Below are positions 25,201-34,647 of a DNA stretch of 64,000 bases, piece after piece. The notes beneath the pieces are model-generated. The model made no database searches and was not told where the DNA came from. It saw nothing but the letters and a program-made list of their open reading frames with translations. The translations under genes were made by a program, and so were the position numbers. This DNA is from Apteryx mantelli (lineage: Eukaryota; Chordata; Aves; Apterygiformes; Apterygidae): NCBI RefSeq assembly GCF_036417845.1, contig NC_089991.1, positions 13,175,001 through 13,239,000 of the forward strand, in the 5' to 3' direction. Positions within the stretch are counted from its first letter, which is position 1, and each line of letters opens with the position of its first letter.

Positions 25201-28200
25201 CAGACCTCTCCTGCTTTAACCTCAGCTCGCTCGGGGCCTGAGGGCAGCCAGGAATGGGGCAGCTGAGGGGGTTTCCCTGCCTTCCTGGGTGCTGTTTGGG
25301 TTAGCTGCAGATGGGCCTCAGTGGCTCTGATGTCAGAGGGGGGGTTTGGGAGCAGCATTGCTGGGGAGCTGTGGGGAGAGGCAGCCAGAGGAGCTGAGCC
25401 TGGGGCTGGCTGCAGCACCTGCTGAGTGGTCCCGCTGGCTCGGAGAGCCCCTCCATCCTGGGTGCCAGACCCGTCTGCAGTGTGCATGTGCCATGGCAGT
25501 GTAGCGAGCCCGCGGTGGGTCAAGTGCTGCGTGCAGATAGCCTCCAGCGTCCCTTGTGCTGCACGGTTGGGTGGGTGCAATTAATCAAATCCTTATGGTG
25601 CAGCACGGGGCTGACATCTGGTACAGCAAGCACAGTGCGTGGGTTGCCATATGGGATAAGAAATACAGAGACCCTCTCCTGGAGGGACAAGGACCGTGCA
25701 GACAAACCTCGGCTCCCAGAGTGAGCCAGGGCCCAAAAGGACCACAGTGACCCTAGCTAAGGGGAAAGGACAGTCTCAAGACACAAAGTGATTCCATCTG
25801 TGAGCTGGTATTGCTGGTCATGGTGCTCACTGCTCCAGAAGGGTGTTTTAGGGTACTGGTGTGGGGAGTTCAGGAAAGAGAAGGGAGTAAGGGATAGAGA
25901 TACTTCCCTTACTATCAAAGAGTCAGAAACTGGATCTGCTCAGGTTTTCAAGGGGAATGAGGTATGGATGGGCTGGGGAAGCTATTTTGGTAATGCCGCC
26001 TTCTACCTAGGCACTCGGTGTATCCAGGTCCAGTGGTCAGGAATCAAACCTTTATAAAGCAGATAACCCTAGGTGTGCTAAAAAACTTTATTGCAGAGTC
26101 CTCATCCTTGGCAGTTTGAAACGCAGCAGACCGGAGAGTGAGAAAGCTGTGTGTTGCTATAGAGGATGTCAGAGCAGATGACTGTGACAGTCCCCTCTGT
26201 GTCTTGTTGCCTGCACAGGGTAGATGGGTGGTGAAGAAGCAGGGGTGGGTCAGCAGATCATGACTTGTGTGTTTTGAGAAGGTGCCTTTGGGATGCAGCA
26301 AGGGCAGCATAGCCTGCAGGTCCTGGAACGCTCCTGGAACCGAGCTGACCACACCTCATCCCCTTCCTGTCCGCAGGACTTGGAGCAGCTGCCGAATGAG
26401 GACACCAACCTGCTGCCCCAGCTGCAGCACCTGGAGAGCACGCTGAGCGTCTGCACTGAGGAGGCCAGCAAGAACCAGGTCTTTGTGCGCCTGGGCCACA
26501 TGGCCTCCGAGTTCAACCGCCTGGCCTCCAAGGTGCACAAGAATGAGCAGAGGACATCGCTCCTACAGGTGAGTGAGGGCTGGCCGGACTCTTCCCTGGG
26601 TTTTTCCTTTTTTCTACCAAGCCCACCTTGTCCCTGTGCTACCCTACTCCCTCCTGCCCCTGCCTGCTGTGGGCCCCTTCCCTGAGCCCCCTCACTGCTG
26701 CCAGCCAAGGAGCAGGTTCCTGGAGATGGTACCCACCCCACAGCCACATTCTTGATCCAGGAGCAGAGCTGGGGACTTGGCAGGAGCTGGGTGGCCAGGG
26801 AGGCTCTTGGGGCCATCAGCCTTGTTAAAGGGAGGGCATTTGCCTGCGATGGTGCCTCAAGGAGCCTCACGCTGCCAGCATTTGCCCCACAGACACTGTG
26901 TGAACAGCTGCGCAATGAGAATGAGGAGCTGCGAGCCAAGCTGGAGAGGGACCTGGAACAGAGAAATCAGGCCCTGGAGAAGCTCAGGTGAGGGCGGCTG
27001 ACGGAATAGGGGACAGGGCTGCTCTCCTGGCTGCCCTGGCTGTTTCCCCCTTCCTGACCCAGGCTGTCTGTGCTGTGTAGGTGTGAGAACCAGGAGCTCC
27101 GGAGGATGGTGACGCTGAGCAGCAAGGAAAATGCGAAGAGGGAAGGTGCCGAACAGCAGCAGGTAATGGGACAGCCCCTCTGCCACCCCAGCAGCGCTGC
27201 CCTTGGAGAGAGCTGGCAAGGAGCAGGGAGCCTACAAATCACATCAGCAAATGCCTGCATGGGCTGATTTTAAACAGGGACCGTGTTCTCCAGTTTGTCC
27301 CAGTGTGACTGGTGCAACTGTTCAGGAACTTGGCAGGGCATGGAAGGCAGTGGCATGGGAAGCTGCTTATGTTTAGCTGGTGTCTGTGCCTGGCCTCTGC
27401 AAAAGCCCTGAGGGTGCCTGTTGTGTGTGTGCTTCCACCAGAGTGGGACCATGATGGAAAAGGTGCCAGGCAGAGGAGGGCTGGAGGCCAAGGAGAAGAA
27501 GGTGAAGATCCTGGAGCACCAACGCAACGAGGTGAGGATGGATGCTGGGGTGAGCCACTGGGCTGGCTGAGGGAGGCACCAACATGGAGAAGGGAGTGGG
27601 GTTGGATTGAACCATGGGGCACACAGCTGGGATTGCGCTGGTGAGACTGGTGGTGTGGGAGCCAGAGGAAGGGCTGTGGAGCAGCAGGAAAGTGTTGCCT
27701 GGAGCAGGGATCTCCATCCAGCTCATTCCCAAGGTGTTTTTGCGATGGGTTTGTGGAGAGCAATGGGAAGCTGTTCAGGGCTAATGTGGGGCTATGCCTT
27801 ACTCGGGGCCAGGGCTGGGCTTGCATTCACCCAGCCCTTCCTCCCCGCAGCTGCTGGAGGTCAATAAGCAATGGGATCAACACTTCCGATCCATGAAGCA
27901 GCAGTACGAGCAGAAGGTAAGGCCCAGTGCTCAGGGCTGTTTGCCTCTGGTGCGAGCGTCTGGCCAGGTGTGGGGTGGGGAGACTCAGAAGAGACTGAGC
28001 GTCAGGGAAGGCATTTGGGTGCTGTCCGTGCCCCGCTCTGCTCATTCTACCTCCAGTACAGACCCGTCTGCTCCCACCACTGGAGCTGGATAGACCAGTG
28101 TCCCCTTCCCTCCTGGCAGATAACAGATCTGCGCCAGAAGCTGGCTGAGGCCCAGAGAGCACTGACCGAGCTGGAGTCAGAGCGGGAGCAGAAGCAACGG

Positions 28201-31200
28201 GATTTTGACCGCAAGCTGCTCCTGGCCAAATCCAGGATTGAAACAGAGGAGGCGAGTCCTTTGGGAAAGGCTGTGGGGAGCCACCAGCTCTGTTGCCCTC
28301 CCCTGGCTGATTTCCCTCCCGGCTCTTGCAGGCGGAGAAGGACAGGCTGGCCACAGAGGTGAGGGACCTGCAGCAGAGGATGAGGTTCCTGCAGGAGCAG
28401 CTGGCTCCGGTCACCAAACAGAGAGAGTACCAGGAGAAAGAGATCCAGAGGCTGAACAAGGTGAGGCCTGTAACACAGCTGGTCCTTGCAAAATGTCTTT
28501 TATGCTCTAGCCTCTTCTGCTCTCTCGAATCCCAAACTGACCCTGACCCCTTCCTGCCTCTGCCCAGCTCTGAACCCAGAAGGTACCAGTGCTGTGGAGC
28601 TCAGCTTTCCAAGCCTCCTCAGATGCCCACACCTGTGGCTCCTTGCCCAGGAGGCCTGGAAGGAGGTGCCTGTACTGCAGCAAAGAGCCTCCTCTGGGCA
28701 GCAGCCAGCTGTGGCTCCTTTGGGACCGTGTCTAGCAGTGTCTGCTGCTCCATGCTCACCCCCTCTCCAGGGGGAGGCAACAGAGGGAGCTTGTGTTGGG
28801 ACAGAGTGGACCACATCCCTCTAGGCTCTCTGGGAATGGGGAAGGAGGGGATTGCTCTGCCTGTTTATACTGGCTTCCCATGCTGAGCACGTGCCGTGGC
28901 CCTCCAGAGATGTCTCCTGCACAGCACTTTGCTCTGATTGCTCTGCCTGCTCCTCTTCTCCCTTCTCAGGCGCTAGAGGAGGCCCTGAACGTCCAGGCCT
29001 CTCCACCGCCCGCCTTTGCCACTGCTGCAGAGCCAGTTGGGAAGATGCCACGGCAGGAGCTGCTGACTCAGAACGAGCTCCTCAAGCAGCAGGTAGGACA
29101 GGATGGAGCAGCCCCTGCTCTGCAGGGCTGACAGAAGCTGGGAGGGAGCAAAGAGCCCTGGCTCCCCCCGGCGCAGAGCCTGGCATGGCTTGGAGCAGCC
29201 CAGCAGCCCTAGTAGATGTCTCTGCCAGGGCATGTTGGGGAGGGGAGAGCTAAGCACAGCATCCTCCAGGCCTTAGCTGGAGGTACTGCAGCTGTGGGCT
29301 GTGATGCTAACGTGCCTGCCTGGAGCTTGGCCTAGACTGTGGGGACGAGGATGATAACGCAGCAACGGTGTGTGCTTGAGAGGAGTCTGCCCTCAGCTGG
29401 GTGCACCCATATCCCTTCCCTCTGCCAGGTGAAAATCTTTGAGGAGGACTTCCAGCGGGAAAGGAGCGACAGGGAGAGGATGAACGAGGAGAAGGAAGAG
29501 CTGAAGCAGCAGCTGGAGAAGCTGCAGAAGCAGTTGGCAGTCTCCAACAACCAGGTGAGCATCACTGTGCACCGCTGGCAGCTCCCAGGAGCCCCAGTGT
29601 CCCTTGTAGGGCGAATTAGAAGTGCTCATCCCCAGCGTCCTAGCCCCCTGACAGCACTGGGGTTGCCATTTCCATCTTGGAGCAGGGGGTGAGGAGGAAG
29701 CAGAAAGACCAGAGCGGTTGTTTTCCTTCCTCTTGTCCCTGCTGGAGCCAGCTGGGGAGGGCCTGGGAGAGCTGAGGTTTGGACCCGTTGTGTATGGGTG
29801 ATACAAAGCTCCCGTCCGGCCTGGCAGAGAAAGGCCTCCTTTTGCGGGACAGCTGTCACCAGTAAGTGGGACCTGGCTGTGCCCCTAGGGAGGGATTTGG
29901 GGCCATCTCCCTGCACTTTCCTCTTCCTCCTGCTAGTCTCTTGTGGGACTGACTGAGGGAGACCTATAACCATAGGAGAGGAGCAGCCCATGGCTATCAT
30001 TGTGCCAAAAACCAGCCTGTCTCCCGTCCCCTCCCTCTCCAGAGGGCAGATTGGGAGAGCCCTGGCCATCACCACAGGTCCCCACTGTTGGCCTGGGGTT
30101 TTACCCACCCCCGGTGTGGGCAGTCCTGCAGGGCCTTGCAGCATGCTGTGCCCCACGGACACGGGAGAGGGCTGGCAGGGTGGGCTCCACACTAACCTCC
30201 CCTCTCACTCCCAGCTGCGCATCTCCAAGGATGACTGCCAGCGGGAGAAGGAGGAGAAGGAGAAGCTGAAGAAGCTACTGAAACAGCACAAGCAGGTGGG
30301 GAGGACAGAAACCCTTCCTGGCCCTGGCTGGAGGGGCTGGCCAGCGAGTCCTGGCAGTAGCCCCTTGTCTGCTGTTGGGCTGCGTGGGTTTGGGGTGCAC
30401 TTTGGAGAGAGAGATCTGGGTCCTGGCGCTGGTTTGTATCAGCAGCTGCCCCCAGCGTTCTTCAACATCTCTTCTGGCTCCTTGCAGGCTTCTGGTGAGA
30501 GGCTGCACCCCGAGCCACTGCCAGGGCCTCTGGGCCCTGCCTGCCCCATGTACCAGTACCAGTACAGTCCCCCCGTGGCTCACCCCATGTATCACGGCTT
30601 TGATGACTGGCAGCCGATCCGATACCCACCAGCAATGCCAGGCGAGCACCCACAAGGACAAAACTTCCACCACTTCCCTCCAGTGAGTATCTCCTTTGGC
30701 ACTGCATCTCCAGCCTCCTCCTCCTCTCTCTGCAGTTTTGGGAGATGTTTGGGCAACCAGTGCCTGCCCTGCTGGGCTGTCACATGCGAACAGGACTGGG
30801 GCTCATTGCAGAGTGAGCAGCACCTCCAAGTTTGTGTGGGGAGTGAGTCACCGAGCAGGGAAGTGAGCGTGCATGCGCTGTTGGCATGCAAATGTTCAGC
30901 CCTCTTTCGCCCTTCATAGTCCTCCTCTCATGTCCCAACAATTATATACAGAAAGAGCAGGCTTGTGACTTACCTGCGTGGTAAATTGATGTTTCTGTTT
31001 CCCTGTCCCCTGTTCCAGCCAGAATACCCCTGGCGCCCGCCCTGCGCAATGTCTCGGAGCCAGAACGCCCAGGCAGTGGCTGGGGTGAAACCAGTCCCCA
31101 AGGACTTGGGTAAGGCACTGAGGGTTGCATGGGGAGGGATGGGAGAGGAGAGCTTCCCAGTTGGGTGAAGGTTCAAAGGGGGCACAGAGTTTTTCAGACA

Positions 31201-31718
31201 GTGGTTCTTTCCCTTCAAACCCCGTCTCCGATCAGAAGAGACAGGCAGTGATTCTGCTGCGTGCAGTGCCCAGCCCTGCTGCAAGGGTCAGTCTCTGCTC
31301 TGTTCCCCTTCCCCATCCCGTGCCCTGGCAGCAGGAGAACAGCCCTGTCTCGCAATTGCAAGTTAGCCAAGCCAACGCACTGAGAGGCCAGTAACGATTC
31401 TGCCTCTGCACATGATAATCCAGGCAACATTTGGAGACAGAAATGAGCCTGAGCCCAAGCAGCCCGTGGGTTTACAGCATGCCTGCTTAGTGCCAGGGCT
31501 CAAAGGGGATGGTGGTAATGGCCAGCTGGGCCCAGAGCTGGCATACAGCCAGCCCGAGGATGGCATCCTGCCCACAGGGCTCTGGCAAGGCACCTCAGCT
31601 TCTCGCCCTCATTTGTCATGCAGCTTTGAGCAGCTTGAAAGCAATGGTTAAAGTACGATATTCACACAATGCCAATGTCTTTTGTGTCTCAGAACAGGCA
31701 GGTCCCGGATTACCGTAA
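19132..31718 (+). CDS. TNIP1: TNIP1 (ABIN1), TNFAIP3-interacting protein 1, whole spliced coding span
   Basis: TNIP1 is a cytoplasmic ubiquitin-binding adaptor that links the deubiquitinase A20 (TNFAIP3) to NEMO and damps NF-kappaB and cell-death signalling. Sixteen exons with consensus splice sites and matching phases join into 605 codons plus one base; the human protein is 636 aa, so only a short tail is missing. The start is the conserved MEGRGPYRIYDP. Recognisable blocks are ELLEESQMEASKLRQK (about 46-61), the AHD1 region around LLEVNKQWDQHFRSMKQQYE (292-311), and the UBAN/AHD2 motif FEEDFQRERSDRERMNEEKE (about 445-464). The conserved Asp of UBAN is at 448. A Pro/Tyr-rich C-terminus with FDDWQPIRYPP follows. 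Most of the protein is predicted coiled coil. One intron uses a GC donor. The last coding exon is uncertain (two candidates). The region from residue 86 to 140 is much diverged from human. Confidence 0.95.
19265..20453 (+). other. TNIP1: TNIP1 intron 2
   Basis: About 1.2 kb between well-defined exons. No repeat or gene is recognised. Confidence 0.7.
20454..20576 (+). CDS. TNIP1: TNIP1 exon 3
   Basis: The acceptor is gcaacag and the donor gtagga. It encodes ELLEESQMEASKLRQKVEDL, a conserved coiled-coil block, and it enters and leaves in phase 1. Confidence 0.95.
20577..22185 (+). other. TNIP1: TNIP1 intron 3
   Basis: About 1.6 kb with nothing recognised beyond the splice sites. Confidence 0.7.
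22186..22274 (+). CDS. TNIP1: TNIP1 exon 4 (diverged)
   Basis: The acceptor is cttccacag and the donor gtgagt. It turns phase 1 into phase 0, as needed. It encodes a Ser/Pro/Ala-rich linker ending QKSPLS. Primary similarity to human is weak; position, phase and splice sites carry the call. Confidence 0.75.
22793..22861 (+). CDS. TNIP1: TNIP1 exon 5
   Basis: The acceptor is cctgttgcag and the donor gtgagt; 23 codons, phase 0 to 0. SSEFEIVPAEAQ matches the mammalian SSEFEVV segment. Confidence 0.9.
22862..26376 (+). other. TNIP1: TNIP1 intron 5, about 3.5 kb
   Basis: This is a GC-moderate intron with a CpG-rich patch around 24540-24730. The exons on either side join in phase and align without a gap to mammalian TNIP1, so no missing exon is required. 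Confidence 0.7.
26377..26568 (+). CDS. TNIP1: TNIP1 exon 6
   Basis: 64 codons, phase 0 to 0, acceptor gtccgcag, donor gtgagt. It contains FNRLASKVHKNEQRTSLLQ, highly conserved with mammals. Confidence 0.97.
26893..26987 (+). CDS. TNIP1: TNIP1 exon 7
   Basis: The acceptor is ccccacag and the donor gtgagg. It encodes TLCEQLRNENEELRAKLERD, a heptad-rich coiled coil, and ends with two bases of an Arg codon. Confidence 0.97.
27081..27162 (+). CDS. TNIP1: TNIP1 exon 8
   Basis: The acceptor is gtgtag and the donor gtaatg. It encodes CENQELRRM and a Ser/Lys/Glu linker and restores phase 0. Confidence 0.93.
27442..27531 (+). CDS. TNIP1: TNIP1 exon 9
   Basis: 30 codons, acceptor tccaccag, donor gtgagg. 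The end EKKVKILEHQRNE leads into the AHD1 helix. Confidence 0.95.
27851..27916 (+). CDS. TNIP1: TNIP1 exon 10 (AHD1)
   Basis: 22 codons, acceptor ccccgcag, donor gtaagg. LLEVNKQWDQHFRSMKQQYE is invariant with human and is part of ABIN homology domain 1, which is needed for A20 binding in mammals. Confidence 0.98.
28120..28251 (+). CDS. TNIP1: TNIP1 exon 11, followed by a GC donor
   Basis: 44 codons including EREQKQRDFDRKLLLAKSRI. The acceptor is tcctggcag. Homology and phase require the exon to end after GAG at 28251, where the intron begins gcgagt rather than gt. The nearest GT, at 28256, would add four bases and shift the frame. Confidence 0.95.
28332..28460 (+). CDS. TNIP1: TNIP1 exon 12
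   Basis: 43 codons, acceptor tcttgcag, donor gtgagg. The end TKQREYQEKEIQRLNK is conserved with mammals. Confidence 0.97.
28970..29092 (+). CDS. TNIP1: TNIP1 exon 13
   Basis: 41 codons, acceptor ttctcag, donor gtagga. It begins ALEEAL and ends TQNELLKQQ, just ahead of the ubiquitin-binding motif. A short Ala/Pro linker lies between them. Confidence 0.96.
29429..29554 (+). CDS. TNIP1: TNIP1 exon 14 (UBAN/AHD2)
   Basis: 42 codons, acceptor tgccag, donor gtgagc. VKIFEEDFQRERSDRERMNE is the UBAN ubiquitin-binding coiled coil, with the key Asp-Phe pair at about residues 448-449 intact. Confidence 0.98.
30215..30295 (+). CDS. TNIP1: TNIP1 exon 15
   Basis: 27 codons, acceptor tcccag, donor gtgggg. 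It is Lys/Glu-rich (REKEEKEKLKKLLKQ) and, by eye, about five residues longer than the matching human stretch. Confidence 0.9.
30488..30682 (+). CDS. TNIP1: TNIP1 exon 16
   Basis: 65 codons, acceptor cttgcag, donor gtgagt. It encodes ASGERLHPEP, then a Pro/Tyr-rich tract with QYQYSPP and FDDWQPIRYPP, matching the mammalian FEDWSQIRYPP motif. Confidence 0.95.
31019..31109 (+). CDS. TNIP1: TNIP1 exon 17
   Basis: The acceptor is tgttccag and the donor gtaagg. PEYPWRPPCAMSRSQNAQAV aligns with the mammalian LPEYTWRLPC block. It ends in phase 1 (last base G). Confidence 0.93.
31693..31718 (+). CDS. TNIP1: Candidate TNIP1 last coding exon
   Basis: A T-rich tract and the acceptor gtgtctcag end at 31692. 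Joined to the phase-1 G of exon 17, it reads EQAGPGLP then TAA. The short tail is comparable in length to the human ending. A rival is 31236-31366 (acceptor ctccgatcag), which reads EETGSDSAACSAQ and ends at TAG 31364-31366. I cannot choose firmly from sequence alone; a transcript read would decide. Confidence 0.4.
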
Positions 31719-33235
31719 CGCCCAGGGCCGTTTTAGCTGTGTTGTGATACAGGCTAAAGGCAGAAGAAAAGTAGGATGTGTGTGTGTGCCTGTGTATATA
31801 TATCTAGGACCTTCCTCCGGCTATTTACCCCTGTGCATATACACATGGTGTATATGGCACATGCTCATGGCCTGGAACAGCTCCGGCAGGAGTTCCTGGG
31901 GAGGAATGTGCACGGAGGTGAAGGAGGGACTGGAGATGCTGTTGCAGCGGAGTGTCCTGCAGAGAGCGTGCAGACAGCCCTACGTGGCTGTCTCCTTCCT
32001 GGCAATGTATTGGGCTTGAATTTGATGCCTGGCTTTCTGTAGCTGAACGAGGAAGACAAGGTTTTGGGGCAAGGGGAGCAGGCGTTTGCCAGGAACGCAC
32101 ACCAGGAGCTTCCCATGTTCCAGGAGATTCATCATAGGACACGATGTGGTTCTTCCCCTTGATGAACATTTTTGCAGGCTGATGGCACAGACCTCTCCTG
32201 GTCGGCAGGCGATCCCAAGGTCACAGGTTCATACCCTGCATGGGCACAGACTGGGCTGAGGGTGCTTGGTGTCTTCATATTTATTTAAGGACTGAAGCTA
32301 AGCTGAGTCTCTTTGTTTTCACCCTGAAAGCGTGCTTTCCCTGGAAAAGTTTCTGTAGGACTCAACGTGGGAGTTGTGCTTAGACTGTTATTTCAGATTT
32401 GTTCAGAGGTAGTCCCATGTCCAGAGCAAATGCAAGGGGAACCAAATTGCTACACAAGAACTCCAGTATTTATTTACCCAAGCGAATGCTATCCACCTGC
32501 TGTGGGGACAGGCACCACGCGCTGACTTTGCAAAACGTAGCCACTACCCTCACCTGCAGTCCTATCTGTTAGCATGGAGGCAGGCGCAAGGATGTCTAAA
32601 CCAGGCTGTGGATTTAGCCCCTCGTCCTCCACATCCCTCAGACTCCTCTCCTGCTGCCTGTGTTTTCCAAGGAGGTTCCTAATATGCTCTCCCTATGCCA
32701 TCTGCTCTCTCTCCCATCTCTGATTTCCTGCTGCTCTTGGATTGTGGCCAGTTTCTCAAATGCAGAAAGTAAATCTTTCTCCAGCTGAAAACACTGGAGA
32801 AAAACACTGTTCCTGTAAGAATTGTTGTCACGTGGAAGACAGCAGGGAGGCATGGAGCTGAGACATGCTCATCTGTAAGAGGCTGGTCACTTGCTCCTAG
32901 TAACAGCATGGTTCACAGCAGCAAGCGAGGGTCCTGCTCTGCACAGAGGAAACATGCATTTGGGCTCTTTCACCACTGCTTGGCCTACTGCTTTCCACTC
33001 TTGTTTGTACTCTGGACTGAAACCTGTTCCACTCCCCATTTGTTTTGCAATGACCTCGACATGGCAAATGCACAGAAATGTGATTCCTGCATTCAGCCCA
33101 GGACACGCCTGGGGTTTGTGTACAAGGGAAGGTTTGGCTTGATTTGGTCGGTTTCTCTGCAACAAATCATTAGGAACTGTAATGATAAATACGTGTTTGC
33201 AGTAATCCTTAATAAACTGGCTGGAGATTTTCCAT
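31719..33235 (+). other. TNIP1: TNIP1 3'UTR (inferred)
   Basis: About 1.5 kb from the candidate stop to just past the poly(A) signal at 33211-33216. It is T-rich towards its end and lacks plus-strand coding character. It contains a protein-like minus-strand ORF at 32638-32853, noted separately. Confidence 0.6.
33211..33216 (+). terminator. TNIP1: TNIP1 poly(A) signal AATAAA
   Basis: A canonical hexamer sits in an AT-rich context (gtaatccttAATAAActgg) after the last TNIP1 exon. Cleavage is expected 10-30 bases downstream. Confidence 0.7.
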
Positions 33236-33709
33236 CTGGGCCCCAGTCTGGTCTGGGTTGGGGTGGCCGCAGCTCATCCATCGTGTAATCCCCAGCCCTG
33301 GGTGTTGTGGGGGCTGTCATCAACCCTCAGAGCATCCTGCCAGGCTCATCTCGTGTGGCCCCACACCCTGGACCTGCCACTCAACGCTGGCCTGCAGCAC
33401 TGTGTGCAGCAGATCAGCATGGGAGGGAGGCCATGGCCCCAAGCTGTGGACATAGGGGCAGGAATTGAACGAGCAGGTCACGTGTATAACTTGTTTCAAA
33501 AGGTCTGAGTGCTGCTGGGGGCTCTTTTGGGGACTCCTGGCCCAGGACAGTGCTGGAGTACGTGACTGCTGCTTACCCAGCTCTTGTCGTGGTGCCTGGC
33601 CCACCTGGTGTGACATGACCCAGAGCAGGAGCACGCAGCGGCAGCCGGTCACCTGCATGTCTCTATGCTGGCCTGGGACCCCTCTGCCCTCCCCTCCCTT
33701 GTGAGGAAC
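33236..33709. other. Tail-to-tail spacer between TNIP1 and GPX3
   Basis: About 0.5 kb between two convergent poly(A) sites. No gene is seen. Confidence 0.7.
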
Positions 33710-33732
33710 CAGGGCTGCACATTTGCAGAGCC

Positions 33733-33738
33733 TTTATT
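33733..33738 (-). terminator. GPX3: GPX3 poly(A) signal AATAAA (minus strand)
   Basis: TTTATT on the plus strand is AATAAA on the GPX3 strand, about 700 bases after the stop codon and about 145 bases after the SECIS candidate. Confidence 0.75.
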
Positions 33739-34437
33739 TGGTGTTTCTACAGCGGCAGGTTGATGCTTCAGGGGCACGAGGGAGCTGGCTGCCTCCGGGG
33801 GAGGAGAGGAGCACGTCTGCGCCGGGGACCACGGAGCAGCTTGAATGCACTAGAAGAGCTGCTCCGCACCTGGGCAGGCTCGGGCCAGGTCCACCCCATG
33901 GCGGGGGCTTTCAGATCTGGCCTTCATGGAGATGTGGTCTTCTGCACCCGAGGCAGCTGGCCCCCACGCCCACATGCACACCGGGAGAGGCGTGCACAAA
34001 GCCAGGACAGCAAGAGAGCGCCTGTCCCAAGGAGCTGGGGGACATGGAGGTGGGATTTTGGGGGGCAAGCTTTTGGCCTGGAGGAGATGTTGCCGTTGCG
34101 GGTGGAGATGGACATGGTGTTATCAGGAAATGTTTCCCTCCCCTTGCTGGGGTCTCTGCCACCCCGTAACCCACCGCAGTGTGGGCATCCAACCCCAGCT
34201 GGTGCTAGAGACCAGGGTGGCAATGGGGCAATGGGTAGGTACCAGCGTTTGGCTTGCTGCAATGGGCTGCTCCCACGTGGTTTTACTATGAAACTGGTCC
34301 GAAATGGAGCCAGGTGCTGGCTTTCACCACGTTGGACAGGGGGAGCGGCCCTTGTAGCAGCCGATCGGGAGCTGGTTCTCGGTGGGTGCAGGTGGGGGGA
34401 GCAGTCTACCCCCACCCCGCGCTGGCGGCCACCTCCT
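33739..34437 (-). other. GPX3: GPX3 3'UTR
   Basis: About 0.7 kb from the stop to the poly(A) signal, carrying the SECIS candidate. No other gene is seen. Confidence 0.7.
33880..33927 (-). promoter_or_regulatory. GPX3: Candidate SECIS element of GPX3
   Basis: SECIS hairpins in the 3'UTR redirect UGA to selenocysteine. On the minus strand, ATGA (33924-33927) is followed after 12 bases by AAA (33909-33911), the canonical spacing. The arm GGCCAGATCTG pairs with TGGACCTGGCC with one mismatch and two G-T wobbles. A C-rich/G-rich mini-stem caps the apical loop, as in type II SECIS. The 3' side returns to CGA (33880-33882), giving the tandem G-A quartet partner. It is the only TCAT (plus strand) in the GPX3 3'UTR. 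Folding software such as a SECIS finder would confirm it. Confidence 0.7.
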
Positions 34438-34647
34438 CTACTGGGCCTGCTGCTGCTGCCTCATGTAGTCGATGATGTCGTTCTTCACGACAGCGATGTT
34501 GGCCCGGTGGTACCAGCGCATCACGGGCACCCCGTCAGGGCCCACCAGGAACTTCTCGAAGTTCCACTTGATGTCGTGGTTCCTCAGGGGCTCCCAGAAG
34601 AGGTTCTTGGGGTTCCCAAACTCCTCTGCCACTGGTGGACAGGCGTT
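34438..34647 (-). CDS. GPX3: GPX3 exon 5, with stop codon
   Basis: The acceptor is gttcgttgcag on the minus strand. 69 codons plus TAG (34438-34440) include [20 protein letters not shown] with the catalytic Trp-Asn pair. The tail is Gln-rich (MRQQQQAQ), unlike the human Lys/Arg-rich tail. Confidence 0.97.
   Translation of the reverse strand, partial: NACPPVAEEFGNPKNLFWEPLRNHDIKWNFEKFLVGPDGVPVMRWYHRANIAVVKNDIIDYMRQQQQAQ

Noticed and set aside
28256-28257. GT at 28256 as the donor of TNIP1 exon 11
   Set aside because: It adds four bases and breaks the frame with exon 12, while the GC at 28252 keeps a gap-free alignment.
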